DNA of 64,000 nucleotides from Roseateles noduli (GTDB lineage: Bacteria; Pseudomonadota; Gammaproteobacteria; Burkholderiales; Burkholderiaceae_C): NCBI GenBank assembly GCA_002205125.1, contig NIOE01000002.1, positions 558,001 to 622,000 on the forward strand, written 5' to 3'. The position numbers and the translations under genes were made by a program. A model generated the notes under the pieces. That model saw only the letters and a list, made by a program, of their open reading frames with translations, made no database searches and was not told where the DNA came from. This document shows, piece after piece, positions 7,987 to 17,214 of the stretch (position 1 is the first letter of the stretch; the number at the start of each line of letters is the position of its first letter).

Positions 7987-9075
7987 ATGTACGAGGCCTT
8001 CTACGGGCTGGCCAGCAAGCCGTTCCAGCTCAGTCCCGACCCCAGCTTCTACTTCGGCAGCAAGCAGCATCGCCGCGCCAAGGCCTACCTCGACTACGGG
8101 GTGCTGCGCAGCGACGGCTTCATCGTCATCACCGGCGAGATCGGCGCCGGCAAGACGACGCTGGTGCGCGGGCTGCTGGACAGCCTGAACCGCAGCAACG
8201 TCGTGATCGGCAACATCGTCACGACGCAGCTGGACGCCGAGGACACGCTGCGCCTGGTCGGCGCGGCCTTCGGCGTGCGGGTCAAGGACCTGCCCAAGAG
8301 CGAAGTGCTGATGGCGCTGGAGGCCTTCTTCGTCAGCGAGGCCAGCCGCGGCAAGCGCTGCCTGCTGATCGTCGACGAGGCGCAGAACCTGAGCGCCCGC
8401 GCGGTCGAGGAACTGCGCATGCTGTCCAACTTCCAGTTCGGCAACCAGTCGCTGGTGCAGACCTTCCTGGTCGGACAGCCGGAATTCCGCGCGATCCTGC
8501 AGCGGCCCGAGATGGAGCAGTTCCGCCAGCGCATCGCGGCGAGCTGCCACATCGGCCCGCTCGACGAAGAGGACACGCAGCGCTACATCGAGCACCGGCT
8601 CAAGTGCGCCGGCGCCGCCGACAAGCCCCGCTTCGACGCCGACGCCTTCACCGCGCTGCACCGGGCCAGCCACGGCATCCCGCGCCGCATCAACACCTTG
8701 TGCGACCGCCTGCTGCTGCTGGGCTTCATGCACGAGAACCCGCACCTGACCGCGGCCGACGTGGAAGAGGTGGTGCAGGACCTAGCCGCCGAATCGGCCT
8801 CCGCGACGGCGCCCGCCGTGCATGGCGCGCAGATCAACGGCGATGCGTCCGACGGCGACCTCGCGGTCGACCTCGACCTGACGCGGCTGCGCTCGCGCGT
8901 GGCGGGCGGCGGACTGAACGGGGAACTCGGCGCCTTGGCCGACGGCCTCGCGGGCCTGAACCTGGACGACCAGGACGCACGCCTGCAGCGCATCGAGGAC
9001 AGCCTGACGCGTCTGGAACGGATCAACCAGCAGACGCTGGCGCTGCTGCAGAAACTCGTGGGAGCGATGCGATGA
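7987..9075 (+). CDS. XrtA-system-associated AAA ATPase (ExeA/GspA-like)
   Basis: A 362-residue P-loop ATPase (TIGR03015 type), starting with MYEAFYGLASKPFQLSPDP as usual for the family. Walker A GEIGAGKTT is at residues 50-58 and Walker B LLIVDEAQNL near 126-135; sensor and lid helices follow (IPRRINTLCDRLLLLGF). The C-terminal 100 residues are variable and end in a short coiled coil (RLQRIEDSLTRLERINQQ). Relatives of ExeA couple ATP hydrolysis to assembly of envelope complexes; here it likely energises the polysaccharide or PEP-CTERM machinery, though the exact job is unknown. Its stop overlaps the next start by ATGA. Confidence 0.9.
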   Translation: MYEAFYGLASKPFQLSPDPSFYFGSKQHRRAKAYLDYGVLRSDGFIVITGEIGAGKTTLVRGLLDSLNRSNVVIGNIVTTQLDAEDTLRLVGAAFGVRVKDLPKSEVLMALEAFFVSEASRGKRCLLIVDEAQNLSARAVEELRMLSNFQFGNQSLVQTFLVGQPEFRAILQRPEMEQFRQRIAASCHIGPLDEEDTQRYIEHRLKCAGAADKPRFDADAFTALHRASHGIPRRINTLCDRLLLLGFMHENPHLTAADVEEVVQDLAAESASATAPAVHGAQINGDASDGDLAVDLDLTRLRSRVAGGGLNGELGALADGLAGLNLDDQDARLQRIEDSLTRLERINQQTLALLQKLVGAMR

Positions 9076-9953
9076 GCACCAACCGCCCTGTGATCCGTCA
9101 TGCCATCCGCAATGCGATGAGCATCGACGTCGAGGACTACTTCCAGGTCTCGGCCTTCGCCCCCTACATCGCCCGCGGCGACTGGGACGCGCGCGAGTGC
9201 CGCGTCGAGCGCAACATCGCGCGCATCCTGGACCTGCTCGATGCGAAGCAGGTCAAGGCGACCTTCTTCACGCTGGGCTGGATCGCGCAGCGCTACCCGC
9301 AGATCGTGCGCGAGATCGTCGCGCGCGGTCACGAGCTGGCCAGCCACGGCTTCGGCCACGAGCGGGCCAGCGACCTGGACCGCGCCTCCTTCCTGAAGGA
9401 CGTGGGCGACGCCAAGGCGCTGCTGGAGGACCTGGGCGGCGTCGAGGTCAAGGGCTACCGCGCGCCCAGCTTCTCGATCGGCAAGGACAACCTCTGGGCC
9501 TTCGACGTGCTGGCCGAATGCGGCTACCGCTACAGCTCCAGCGTCTATCCCATCGAGCACGACCATTACGGCATGCCCGACTCACCGCGCTTCGCCTACG
9601 AGGTCCGTCCGGGCCTGATCGAGGTGCCGGTGACCACGCTGCGCTGGCGCGGCAGGAACTATCCGAGCAGCGGCGGCGGCTGGTTCCGGCTGCTGCCCTA
9701 CGGCGTGTCGCGCTGGATGATCGAACGCTTCAACCGCATCGAAGGCCGCAGCGCGGTCTTCTACTTCCACCCGTGGGAGATCGATCCGGAGCAGCCGCGC
9801 ATCCCCGGCATCGACGCGAAGACGCGCTTCCGCCATTACGTCAACATCGGCCGCACCGAGTCGCGCATCGAGCAGCTGCTCGGCGACTTCGCCTGGGCGC
9901 GGATGGACGAGATCTTCCTGGCGCCCCCGGGCGCCGAGCGGTTGGCGGCATGA
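9072..9953 (+). CDS. XrtA-system polysaccharide deacetylase (NodB type, DUF3473)
   Basis: A 293-residue carbohydrate esterase family 4 protein of the PEP-CTERM locus. It begins with the subfamily hallmark MSIDVEDYFQVSAF (residues 17-30), which holds the metal-binding Asp pair, followed by ELASHGFGHERAS with the two metal histidines and YRAPSFSI. The C-terminal DUF3473 part contains FYFHPWEIDPEQP, where the histidine completes the site. It has no signal peptide, so it may act in the cytoplasm or on lipid-linked intermediates. ATG 9072 overlaps the upstream stop (ATGA), showing translational coupling. Confidence 0.92.
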   Translation: MSTNRPVIRHAIRNAMSIDVEDYFQVSAFAPYIARGDWDARECRVERNIARILDLLDAKQVKATFFTLGWIAQRYPQIVREIVARGHELASHGFGHERASDLDRASFLKDVGDAKALLEDLGGVEVKGYRAPSFSIGKDNLWAFDVLAECGYRYSSSVYPIEHDHYGMPDSPRFAYEVRPGLIEVPVTTLRWRGRNYPSSGGGWFRLLPYGVSRWMIERFNRIEGRSAVFYFHPWEIDPEQPRIPGIDAKTRFRHYVNIGRTESRIEQLLGDFAWARMDEIFLAPPGAERLAA

Positions 9954-11008
9954 GCCCGGTGCCCACGAGTCCGGTCCAGGTCAAGCGGCTGGCGCTGAAG
10001 GACGCGGACGGCGCGAAGCGCTGGGACGCGTTCGTGCAGGGCTGCCCGTCGGCCACCTTCTTCCACCTGGCCGCGTGGCAGCGCATCATCCGCCAGCAGT
10101 TCGGGCACGCGGGCTATTTCCTCTACGCCGAACGCGACGGCGTGATCGAGGGCGTGCTGCCGCTGGCCGAGAACAAGAGCCGGCTCTTCGGCCACGCGCT
10201 GGTGGGCCTGCCGTTCGCGGTCTACGGCGGCGTCGCCGCGGTCAACGACGAGGCGGCCGCCGCGCTGGAGAACGAGGCCCAGGCGATTGCGCGCCAGCTC
10301 GGCGTCGAGCACCTGGAGCTGCGCAACGTCCAACGCCGCCACCTCGACTGGCCGCACCAGGACCTCTACGTCACCTTCCGCAAGGAGATCCTCGAGGACG
10401 AGGAGGCCAACATGCTGGCCATCCCGCGCAAGCAGCGCGCGATGGTGCGCAAGGGCATCAAGAACGAGTTGAAGGCCGAGGTCGAGCGCGACGTGTCGCG
10501 CTTCTTCGCGCTGTACGCGGACAACGTCCACCGCCACGGCACGCCGGCCATGCCCAGGCGCTACTTCCAGGCGCTGCTGGACGAATTCGGCGATGCGGCC
10601 GAGGTGCTGATCGTCAGCAGCCCGCAGGGCGAGCCGCTGTCGGGCGTGCTGAGCTTCTACTTCCGCGACGAGGTGCTGCCTTACTACGCTGGCGATGCGG
10701 TCGCCGCGCGCGACCTGGCCGCCAACGACTTCAAGTACTGGGAACTGATGCGCCGCGCCTGCGGCCGCGGGCTCAAGGTCTTCGACTACGGCCGCAGCAA
10801 GCAGGGCACGGGCAGCTATTCGTTCAAGAAGAACTGGGGCTTCGAGCCGACCCCGCTGAACTACGAGTACTGCCTCTACAAGCGCGAGGCCGTGCCCCAG
10901 AACAACCCCAGCAACGCCAAGTACCAGCTCATGATCAAGGCCTGGCGCAAGCTGCCCATCGCCGTCGCCAACTGGCTGGGCCCGCACATCGTGCGCAGCC
11001 TGGGCTGA
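9950..11008 (+). CDS. FemAB-like XrtA/PEP-CTERM-associated protein
   Basis: A 352-residue member of the FemAB/GNAT-like superfamily (TIGR03019 type). The N-terminal half carries the first acyltransferase-like fold (PSATFFHLAAWQRIIRQQFG), the second half the other (YADNVHRHGTPAMPRRYF ... GVLSFYFRDEVLPYYAGD ... FDYGRSKQGTGSYSFKKNWG). FemAB proteins transfer aminoacyl groups; in this locus the family is thought to modify sugar or peptide groups, with substrate unknown. It overlaps the deacetylase stop by ATGA and is followed 10 bases later by a glycosyltransferase. Confidence 0.88.
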   Translation: MSPVPTSPVQVKRLALKDADGAKRWDAFVQGCPSATFFHLAAWQRIIRQQFGHAGYFLYAERDGVIEGVLPLAENKSRLFGHALVGLPFAVYGGVAAVNDEAAAALENEAQAIARQLGVEHLELRNVQRRHLDWPHQDLYVTFRKEILEDEEANMLAIPRKQRAMVRKGIKNELKAEVERDVSRFFALYADNVHRHGTPAMPRRYFQALLDEFGDAAEVLIVSSPQGEPLSGVLSFYFRDEVLPYYAGDAVAARDLAANDFKYWELMRRACGRGLKVFDYGRSKQGTGSYSFKKNWGFEPTPLNYEYCLYKREAVPQNNPSNAKYQLMIKAWRKLPIAVANWLGPHIVRSLG

Positions 11009-11018
11009 GGACGACGCC

Positions 11019-12290
11019 ATGGCCAACATCCTCTACCTGGTCCACCGGCTGCCGTATCCGCCCAACAAGGGCGACAAGCTGCGCTCGTACCACCTGCTCA
11101 AGCACCTGACGGCGCATCACAAGGTCTGGCTGGGCACCTTCGTGGACGACGCCGAGGACTGGGCCCACGTGCCCGCGCTGCAGGCGCAGTGCGAGGCGCT
11201 CTACGCCGTCGACCTGAATCCGCTGCTGGCGCGCGTGGCCAGCCTGCGCGGCCTGGCGACCGGCGAGGCGCTGAGCCTGCCGTACTACCGCCACCGCGCG
11301 ATGCGCGACTGGATCGCGAAGATCGCCAAGACGCAGCGTTTCGACGCGATCGTCGTGTTCTCGTCGACGATGGCGCAGTACGCCGAACAGCTGCGCGAGA
11401 TCGCCGGTCCGGTGCCGATGCTGGTCGACTTCGTCGACGTGGATTCGGCCAAGTGGACCGACTACGCCAAGGCCAACCGCTGGCCGATGTCGTGGCTGTA
11501 CCGCCGCGAAGGCCGCGAGCTGCTGGCCTACGAGCGCCGCGTCGCGGAGCAGGCGCGCTGCTCGTTCTTCGTCACCGAGGGCGAGAAGGCGCTGTTCCAG
11601 CGCCTGTCGTCCACTGGCGCGCCGGTCGAGGCGCTGGGCAACGGCGTCGACAGCGGCTATTTCGCCCCGCTGCCGCAGCAGGCGAACCCGTTCGCGGAAG
11701 ACGAGCTGCCGCTGGTCTTCACCGGCGCGATGGACTACTGGCCCAACGTCGACGCGGTGCAATGGTTCGCCGCCGAGGTGCTGCCGCAGCTGCGCCAGCG
11801 CTGGCCGACGCTGCGCTTCACCATCGTCGGCCGGGCGCCGACGCCCGCGGTGCTGGCGCTGGCCGGCGATGCCGTGCGCGTGACCGGCACGGTGCCGGAC
11901 GTGCGGCCCTACCTGCAGCACGCGGCGGCCGTCGTCGCGCCCCTGCGGCTGGCGCGCGGCGTGCAGAACAAGATCCTCGAGGCGATGGCCGTGGGCCGCC
12001 CGGTCGTGGCGGCGCGCAGCTGCGTCGAGGCGCTGGGCGCCGACGGCGTGCTCGCCGGCCAGGACCTGCTCTCGGCCGACAGCGCCGCCGACTACCTCGA
12101 ACTGGTCCACGCGCTGCTGAGCGCGCCCGCCCGCGCGCAGGCGATCGGCCAGCAGGCGCGCGAGCGCGTGCTGCGCCAGTTCAGCTGGCAGGCCCACCTC
12201 GCCAAGCTGGACGGCTACCTGCCGCAAGGCAACGGACAGAGAAACACGCCGGGGAATCTGCCCGGCCACGTGCAAGGACAGGCGGCATGA
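11019..12290 (+). CDS. XrtA/PEP-CTERM-locus glycosyltransferase (GT4, TIGR03087 type)
   Basis: A 423-residue cytoplasmic GT-B sugar transferase. The start MANILYLVHRLPYPPNKGDK is diagnostic of the PEP-CTERM/EpsH1 sugar transferase subfamily; the C-terminal half has the nucleotide-sugar site (LVFTGAMDYWPNVDAV ... RGVQNKILEAMAVGRPVV) with the Glu of the E-x7-E motif partly retained. It would add one sugar to the lipid-linked repeat unit. GGACGACGCC precedes the ATG. The end overlaps a 28-codon frame (ATGA at 12287) that leads into the exosortase gene. Confidence 0.9.
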   Translation: MANILYLVHRLPYPPNKGDKLRSYHLLKHLTAHHKVWLGTFVDDAEDWAHVPALQAQCEALYAVDLNPLLARVASLRGLATGEALSLPYYRHRAMRDWIAKIAKTQRFDAIVVFSSTMAQYAEQLREIAGPVPMLVDFVDVDSAKWTDYAKANRWPMSWLYRREGRELLAYERRVAEQARCSFFVTEGEKALFQRLSSTGAPVEALGNGVDSGYFAPLPQQANPFAEDELPLVFTGAMDYWPNVDAVQWFAAEVLPQLRQRWPTLRFTIVGRAPTPAVLALAGDAVRVTGTVPDVRPYLQHAAAVVAPLRLARGVQNKILEAMAVGRPVVAARSCVEALGADGVLAGQDLLSADSAADYLELVHALLSAPARAQAIGQQARERVLRQFSWQAHLAKLDGYLPQGNGQRNTPGNLPGHVQGQAA

Positions 12291-12373
12291 GCGCAGCGCA
12301 GGGCCGTCCCAAGCAAGCTCGAGTCCCCTCGGGGGACCGGCTGCGGCTTGACGCAGACGAGGGGCAAACATGA
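12287..12373 (+). CDS. 28-codon micro-ORF bridging glycosyltransferase and exosortase genes
   Basis: This frame begins at an ATG overlapping the glycosyltransferase stop (ATGA, 12287-12290) and ends at a TGA overlapping the exosortase ATG (ATGA, 12370-12373). The peptide is strongly charged (starts [18 protein letters not shown]). A GTCCCC/GGGGGAC hairpin lies in its middle (about 12328-12342). It may act as a coupling leader that carries ribosomes to xrtA rather than make a functional peptide; alternatively it is a dispersed repeat, since similar arginine/lysine/serine runs turn up as intergenic junk in related bacteria. No homologue is known to me. Confidence 0.35.
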   Translation: MSAAQGRPKQARVPSGDRLRLDADEGQT

Positions 12374-14016
12374 GCGCCACGACGCCATCCGCGCTCCAGC
12401 AGCGCGGCATTCCCGATGCATGGCGCCGTCCGCTGGCGGTGCTGGCGCTGCTCGTCGTCGCCTTGCTGCTCCTGTACCGGCAGACGGCGCTGGGCATGGT
12501 CACGATCTGGTGGCGGTCCGGCACCTTCACGCATGCCTTCCTGGTGCCGCCTATCGTGCTGTGGCTCGCCTGGCGGCGCCGCGCGATGGTCGCGCCGCTG
12601 ACGCCTCGACCGGTGCCGTGGCTGGCGCTGCCCATCGTGGCGCTGGGCGCGGTCTGGCTGTTCGCCGACTTCGCCGCGATCAACGCGGTCACGCAGTTCA
12701 CGCTGGTCGCGATGCTGGTCCTGCTGGTGCCGGCGGTGCTGGGCTGGCGCGTCGCGCGCGAGATGTCCTTCCCGCTCGGTTTCCTGTTCTTCTGCGTGCC
12801 GGTGGGCGAGTTCCTGCTGCCGCAGCTGATGGACTGGACCGCGAAGTTCACCGTCGTCGCGCTGCGTCTCAGCGGCCTGCCGGTCTACCAGGAAGGCCTG
12901 CAGTTCATCATCCCCAGCGGCCAGTGGTCGGTGGTCGAGGCCTGTTCCGGCGTGCGCTACCTGATCGCCTCGGCGATGGTGGGCACGCTGTACGCCTACC
13001 TCAGCTACCACTCGACGCGCCGCCGGCTGGGATTCATCGCCTTCGCGCTGGCCCTGCCGCTGGTGGCCAACTGGGCGCGCGCCTACCTGATCGTGATGAT
13101 CGGCCACCTGTCGGGGAACACGCTCGCGGTCGGCGTCGACCACCTGATCTACGGCTGGCTGTTCTTCGGCATCGTGATGCTGGCGATGTTCCTGATCGGC
13201 GCGCGCTGGGCGCAGCCGGACCTGCCGCTGGTGCCGCCGCCGCGCGACCTCGCACCGTCCGCAGCCGGCACAGGCTGGACGGCCGCCGCCGCCGTGCTGC
13301 TGGCCATCGCGCTGCCGATCGTCGCCGGCGGCTGGCTGAGGCAAGGACATTCGGCCCCGATCGCCGCGTTGCCCGCGGTACTCGTGGAGCCGGGCTGGCA
13401 GGACCAGGTCGTGCCGTCCGACGCCTGGGTGCCGGACTTCGAGGGCGCCAACGTCGCCCGGCACCAGGAATTCACCGGTCCGGCCCAGGTCGGCGCCGAC
13501 AAGGCACGCGTCGGCCTGCATCTGCAGTACTTCCGCGACCAGGACTACGAGCGCAAGCTGGTGAGTTCCAGCAACGCCGTCGTGTCGGCCGAGGACAAGC
13601 AGTGGGCCGTCACCGGTCGCGGGCAGGCGGAGTTCGCGCCTGTCACGGGCGGTTCGGCGGCCGCTATCCCGGTGCTGACCACGCAGGTGCGCGCCTCGTC
13701 GCTGGACGCGGTGACCGCGCCGCGGATGCTGGTGTGGCATGTGTACTGGATCAATGGCCGTCCGATGACGAGCGCCTGGCAGGCGCGCGTGCGCGGCGCG
13801 CTGGAGCGCCTGCAGGGCCGCGGCGACGACGCGGCGCTGGTGCTCGTCTATACCGAGGCCGACGAGCAGGCACCGCAGCGCCTCAACCTGTTCCTGCGCC
13901 AGCATTGGGGCGCGATCGATGCGCAACTGCGCCGCGTGCGGGATGGTGACGCGGGGGCGACGCCATCTTCCACCTCCTTGCCGGGTGCCCAGAGCGCGTC
14001 GGGGGCCTCGACATGA
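12370..14016 (+). CDS. xrtA: exosortase A fused to an EpsI domain
   Basis: A 548-residue inner-membrane protease/transpeptidase-like enzyme that recognises PEP-CTERM tails. The first about 280 residues are a multi-spanning exosortase domain with the invariant residues in place: Cys192 ([11 protein letters not shown]), Arg237 ([13 protein letters not shown]) and His246 of the same segment. After a linker and a further membrane helix ([18 protein letters not shown], about 311-328), the last about 220 residues form an EpsI/DUF3485 domain, predicted periplasmic. GAGGGG (12358-12363) precedes the ATG. Fusion of EpsI to exosortase occurs in XrtA systems. Likely substrates here are the proteins at 349-1308 and 58117-58695. 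Confidence 0.95.
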   Translation: MSATTPSALQQRGIPDAWRRPLAVLALLVVALLLLYRQTALGMVTIWWRSGTFTHAFLVPPIVLWLAWRRRAMVAPLTPRPVPWLALPIVALGAVWLFADFAAINAVTQFTLVAMLVLLVPAVLGWRVAREMSFPLGFLFFCVPVGEFLLPQLMDWTAKFTVVALRLSGLPVYQEGLQFIIPSGQWSVVEACSGVRYLIASAMVGTLYAYLSYHSTRRRLGFIAFALALPLVANWARAYLIVMIGHLSGNTLAVGVDHLIYGWLFFGIVMLAMFLIGARWAQPDLPLVPPPRDLAPSAAGTGWTAAAAVLLAIALPIVAGGWLRQGHSAPIAALPAVLVEPGWQDQVVPSDAWVPDFEGANVARHQEFTGPAQVGADKARVGLHLQYFRDQDYERKLVSSSNAVVSAEDKQWAVTGRGQAEFAPVTGGSAAAIPVLTTQVRASSLDAVTAPRMLVWHVYWINGRPMTSAWQARVRGALERLQGRGDDAALVLVYTEADEQAPQRLNLFLRQHWGAIDAQLRRVRDGDAGATPSSTSLPGAQSASGAST

Positions 14017-15206
14017 GCGCCGGCCTCAGCGTCGAGCGCGCGCTGGCGACCGCCGACGAGCGGCCGCTGGTGCTGCATGTGATGTACCGCTTCGACACGG
14101 GCGGTCTCGAGAATGGCGTGGTGAATCTGATCAACCACATGCCGGCGGACCGCTACCGTCATGCGATCGTCGCGCTGACCGAGGTCACCGACTTCCGCAA
14201 GCGGCTGCAACGCGACGATGTCGAGTGCTACGCGCTGGACAAGCCGCCTGGGCAGGGCTTCTGGCTCTATCCCAAGCTCTACAAGCTGTTCCGCGCGCTC
14301 AAGCCCGCGATCGTGCACAGCCGCAACCTGGCGGCGCTCGAAGTGCAATTGCCGGCCTGGGCCGCGCGCGTGCCGGTGCGCATCCACGGCGAGCATGGCC
14401 GCGACGTCGGCGACCTCGACGGCCGCAACCGCGCCTACCAGCGCGTGCGCCGCTTCTACAAGCCGTTCGTCTCGCACTACATCGCGCTGTCGCGCGACCT
14501 CGGCGACTACCTGACCGGTCCGGTCGGCGTGCCGCCGGCTCGCGTGAGCCAGTTCGTCAACGGCGTCGACACGACGCGCTTCCAGCGTCAGCAGGTCGAG
14601 GCCATCCCCGGCTGTCCCTTCGATCCGGCCACGCACTGGCTGATCGGCACCGTCGGCCGCATGGCGCCGGTGAAGGACCAGCTGATGCTGACGCGCGCCT
14701 TCATCGCGCTGATCGGCCAGGCACCGGACCTTCGCGAATGCGCACGGCTCGTGCTGATCGGCGACGGCCCGCTGCGGGCGCAATGCCAGACGCTGCTCGA
14801 CGACGCCGGCCTGACCGATCTCGCCTGGCTGCCCGGCGAGCGCACGGACGTGCCTGCGGTGATGCGCGGACTGCACGTCTTCGCGCTGCCCTCGCTGGCC
14901 GAGGGCATCTCCAACACCATCCTCGAAGCAATGGCCAGCGGCCTGCCGGTCGTCGCCACCGAGGTCGGCGGCAACGCGGACCTGGTGACGCGCGACGTCA
15001 GCGGCCTGCTGGTGCCGGCCGCGGACCCCGAGGCGATGGCCGCCGCGCTGCTGCGCCTGGCGCGGGATCCCGCGCGGGCCGCCGCGATGGGCGACGCCGG
15101 CCGGGCGCGGGTGGAGCAGGATTTCAGCATGCGGGCCATGGTCGCTCGGTACCAGGGCCTGTATGACACGCTGCGCGGCCACAATGCCGCCAGCCACAAG
15201 AACTGA
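14013..15206 (+). CDS. XrtA/PEP-CTERM-locus glycosyltransferase (GT4, TIGR03088 type)
   Basis: A 397-residue GT-B glycosyltransferase. The subfamily signature [20 protein letters not shown] is near the N-terminus (residues 17-36); the C-terminal donor site has the E-x7-E motif in [20 protein letters not shown]. It acts in the cytoplasm on the lipid-linked glycan. The ATG overlaps the exosortase stop (ATGA), and the amidotransferase gene begins 24 bases after its own stop, an order conserved in XrtA loci. Confidence 0.92.
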   Translation: MSAGLSVERALATADERPLVLHVMYRFDTGGLENGVVNLINHMPADRYRHAIVALTEVTDFRKRLQRDDVECYALDKPPGQGFWLYPKLYKLFRALKPAIVHSRNLAALEVQLPAWAARVPVRIHGEHGRDVGDLDGRNRAYQRVRRFYKPFVSHYIALSRDLGDYLTGPVGVPPARVSQFVNGVDTTRFQRQQVEAIPGCPFDPATHWLIGTVGRMAPVKDQLMLTRAFIALIGQAPDLRECARLVLIGDGPLRAQCQTLLDDAGLTDLAWLPGERTDVPAVMRGLHVFALPSLAEGISNTILEAMASGLPVVATEVGGNADLVTRDVSGLLVPAADPEAMAAALLRLARDPARAAAMGDAGRARVEQDFSMRAMVARYQGLYDTLRGHNAASHKN

Positions 15207-15230
15207 CACGGACGGACGCGGGGTAGGACC

Positions 15231-17147
15231 ATGTGCGGAATCAGCGGACTTTTCGATAGCCGGGGACGGCGCGACTTCGACGGCGCGCTGATGCATCGCA
15301 TCAACGACTCGCTGCACCACCGCGGCCCCGATGAAGGCTCCATCCACCTGCAGCCCGGGCTGGCCTTCGGCCACCGCCGGCTGTCCATCATCGACATCGC
15401 GACCGGCCAGCAGCCGCTGTTCAACGCGGACCACTCGGTGGGCATCGTCTTCAACGGCGAGATCTACAACTACCGCGAGCTGACCGCCGAACTCACCGCG
15501 CTGGGCTACCAGTTCCAGACCAAGAGCGACACCGAGGCCATCGTGCACGCCTGGTCCGCCTGGGGCGAGGACTGCGTGCAGAAGCTGCGCGGCATGTTCG
15601 CGTTCGTGATCTGGGACAAGGCGCGGGACCAGCTCTTCATGGCGCGCGACCGGCTCGGCGTGAAGCCGATGTTCTACGGCCTGCTGGACGACGGCACGCT
15701 GGTCTTCGGCTCCGAGCTGAAGGCGCTGCTCGCGCACCCGGGCATGAAGCGCGACATCGTCCCGCAGGCGGTGGAGGAGTACTTCGCGCTGGGCTACGTG
15801 GCCGAGCCGCGCACCATCTTCCGCCAGGCGCTGAAGCTGCCGCCGGCGCACACGCTGGTGATCAGGCGCGGCGAAGCGCTGGGCCAGCCGCGCCGCTACT
15901 GGGACGTGAACTTCACGACCGACAACAAGATCGACGAGGTCCAGGCGCAGGAAGAACTGACCCGCCGCCTGCGCGAGGCAGTCAAGCTGCGCCTGATCTC
16001 CGAAGTGCCGCTGGGCGCCTTCCTCTCCGGCGGCGTGGATTCCAGCGCGGTCGTGGCGATGATGGCCGGCGAGACCAACGGCCCGGTGAAGACCTGCTCG
16101 ATCGGTTTCGACGACCCGCAGTACAACGAGTCCGAGTTCGCGCAGATGGTCGCGGACCGCTACCAGACCGAGCACCACGTCGAGACCGTCCAGAGCGACG
16201 ACTTCGACCTGATCGACACGCTGGCGAGGCTCTACGACGAGCCCTACGCCGACAGCTCCGCGATCCCGACCTACCGCGTCTGCCAGCTCGCGCGCAAGCA
16301 CGTGACGGTGGCGCTGTCGGGCGACGGCGGCGACGAGAGCTTCGGCGGCTACCGCCGCTACAAGCTGCACATGATGGAGGAGCGCATGCGCGCCAGCCTG
16401 CCGCTGGGGCTGCGCAAGCCGCTGTTCGGCACGCTGGGCCGGCTCTATCCGAAGGCGGACTGGGCGCCGCGCGTGTTCCGCGCGAAGACGACCTTCCAGG
16501 CGCTGGCGCGCAACTCGGTCGAGGCCTACTTCCACACCATGTCCGTGATCCGCGACAACGAGCGCATGCCGCTGTACAGCGCGCGCTTCAAGTCGGAGCT
16601 GGGCGGCTACAACGCGCGCGACCTCTTCCTGCGGCACGCGGAACGCGCCAACACCGACGATCCGCTGGCGCTGATCCAGTACATCGACACGCACACCTAC
16701 CTGGTCGGCGACATCAACACCAAGGTCGACCGCGCGTCGATGGCGCATTCGCTGGAAGTGCGCGAGCCGCTGATGGACCATCCGCTGGTGGAGTGGCTGG
16801 CGACGCTGCCGTCCCACCTGAAGCTGCGCGGCGGCGAGGGCAAGTACCTCTTCAAGAAGACGCTGGAACCGCACCTCCCCAACGACGTGCTCTACCGGCC
16901 CAAGATGGGCTTCGCCGTGCCGCTGTCGCGCTGGTTCCGCGGACCGCTGCGCCAGCGAGTGCGGAACTCGCTGCTGGGCGGGCCGCTGGCCGATTCGGGC
17001 ATGTTCGACCTCAAGACCGTCGGCCAGATGGTCGAGCAGCACGAGAACGGCAGCCGCGACCACAGCACGCCGCTCTGGACGCTGCTGATGTACGACGCCT
17101 TCCTGCGCAACGTGATGGGCGCGACCTCGATGCGCGAGGCCGCTTGA
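15231..17147 (+). CDS. XrtA-system glutamine amidotransferase (asparagine synthetase B-like)
   Basis: A 638-residue two-domain enzyme. The N-terminal class II glutaminase starts MCGISGLF with the nucleophile Cys2 intact and carries HHRGPDEG, GHRRLSIID and FNGEIYN. The C-terminal ATP-pyrophosphatase domain has the PP-loop SGGVDSSAV (about residues 264-272) and LSGDGGDESFGGYRRY. It uses glutamine-derived ammonia to amidate a carboxylate, probably a uronic-acid-like sugar or an exosortase-related substrate rather than free aspartate (inference). GGGGTAGGA precedes the ATG. The intact N-terminus contrasts with the nucleophile-less homologue at 24642-26306. Confidence 0.92.
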   Translation: MCGISGLFDSRGRRDFDGALMHRINDSLHHRGPDEGSIHLQPGLAFGHRRLSIIDIATGQQPLFNADHSVGIVFNGEIYNYRELTAELTALGYQFQTKSDTEAIVHAWSAWGEDCVQKLRGMFAFVIWDKARDQLFMARDRLGVKPMFYGLLDDGTLVFGSELKALLAHPGMKRDIVPQAVEEYFALGYVAEPRTIFRQALKLPPAHTLVIRRGEALGQPRRYWDVNFTTDNKIDEVQAQEELTRRLREAVKLRLISEVPLGAFLSGGVDSSAVVAMMAGETNGPVKTCSIGFDDPQYNESEFAQMVADRYQTEHHVETVQSDDFDLIDTLARLYDEPYADSSAIPTYRVCQLARKHVTVALSGDGGDESFGGYRRYKLHMMEERMRASLPLGLRKPLFGTLGRLYPKADWAPRVFRAKTTFQALARNSVEAYFHTMSVIRDNERMPLYSARFKSELGGYNARDLFLRHAERANTDDPLALIQYIDTHTYLVGDINTKVDRASMAHSLEVREPLMDHPLVEWLATLPSHLKLRGGEGKYLFKKTLEPHLPNDVLYRPKMGFAVPLSRWFRGPLRQRVRNSLLGGPLADSGMFDLKTVGQMVEQHENGSRDHSTPLWTLLMYDAFLRNVMGATSMREAA

Positions 17148-17183
17148 GTCCTGTCAGTCCCGTGAGTCCTGTGAGTCCCGTGA
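17148..17183 (+). repeat. four tandem 9-bp repeats
   Basis: Immediately after the amidotransferase stop, units GTCCTGTCA, GTCCCGTGA, GTCCTGTGA and GTCCCGTGA follow head to tail. They lie in a 67-base gap before the next glycosyltransferase. Likely slippage-derived; no function visible. Confidence 0.8.
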
Positions 17184-17214
17184 TCCCAGCTTTCCCGATG
17201 TCCCTCCGCTCCGC

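Noticed and set aside
17148-17183. Short tandem repeats as a possible CRISPR array
   Set aside because: 9-bp units with no spacers; no cas genes in the window.
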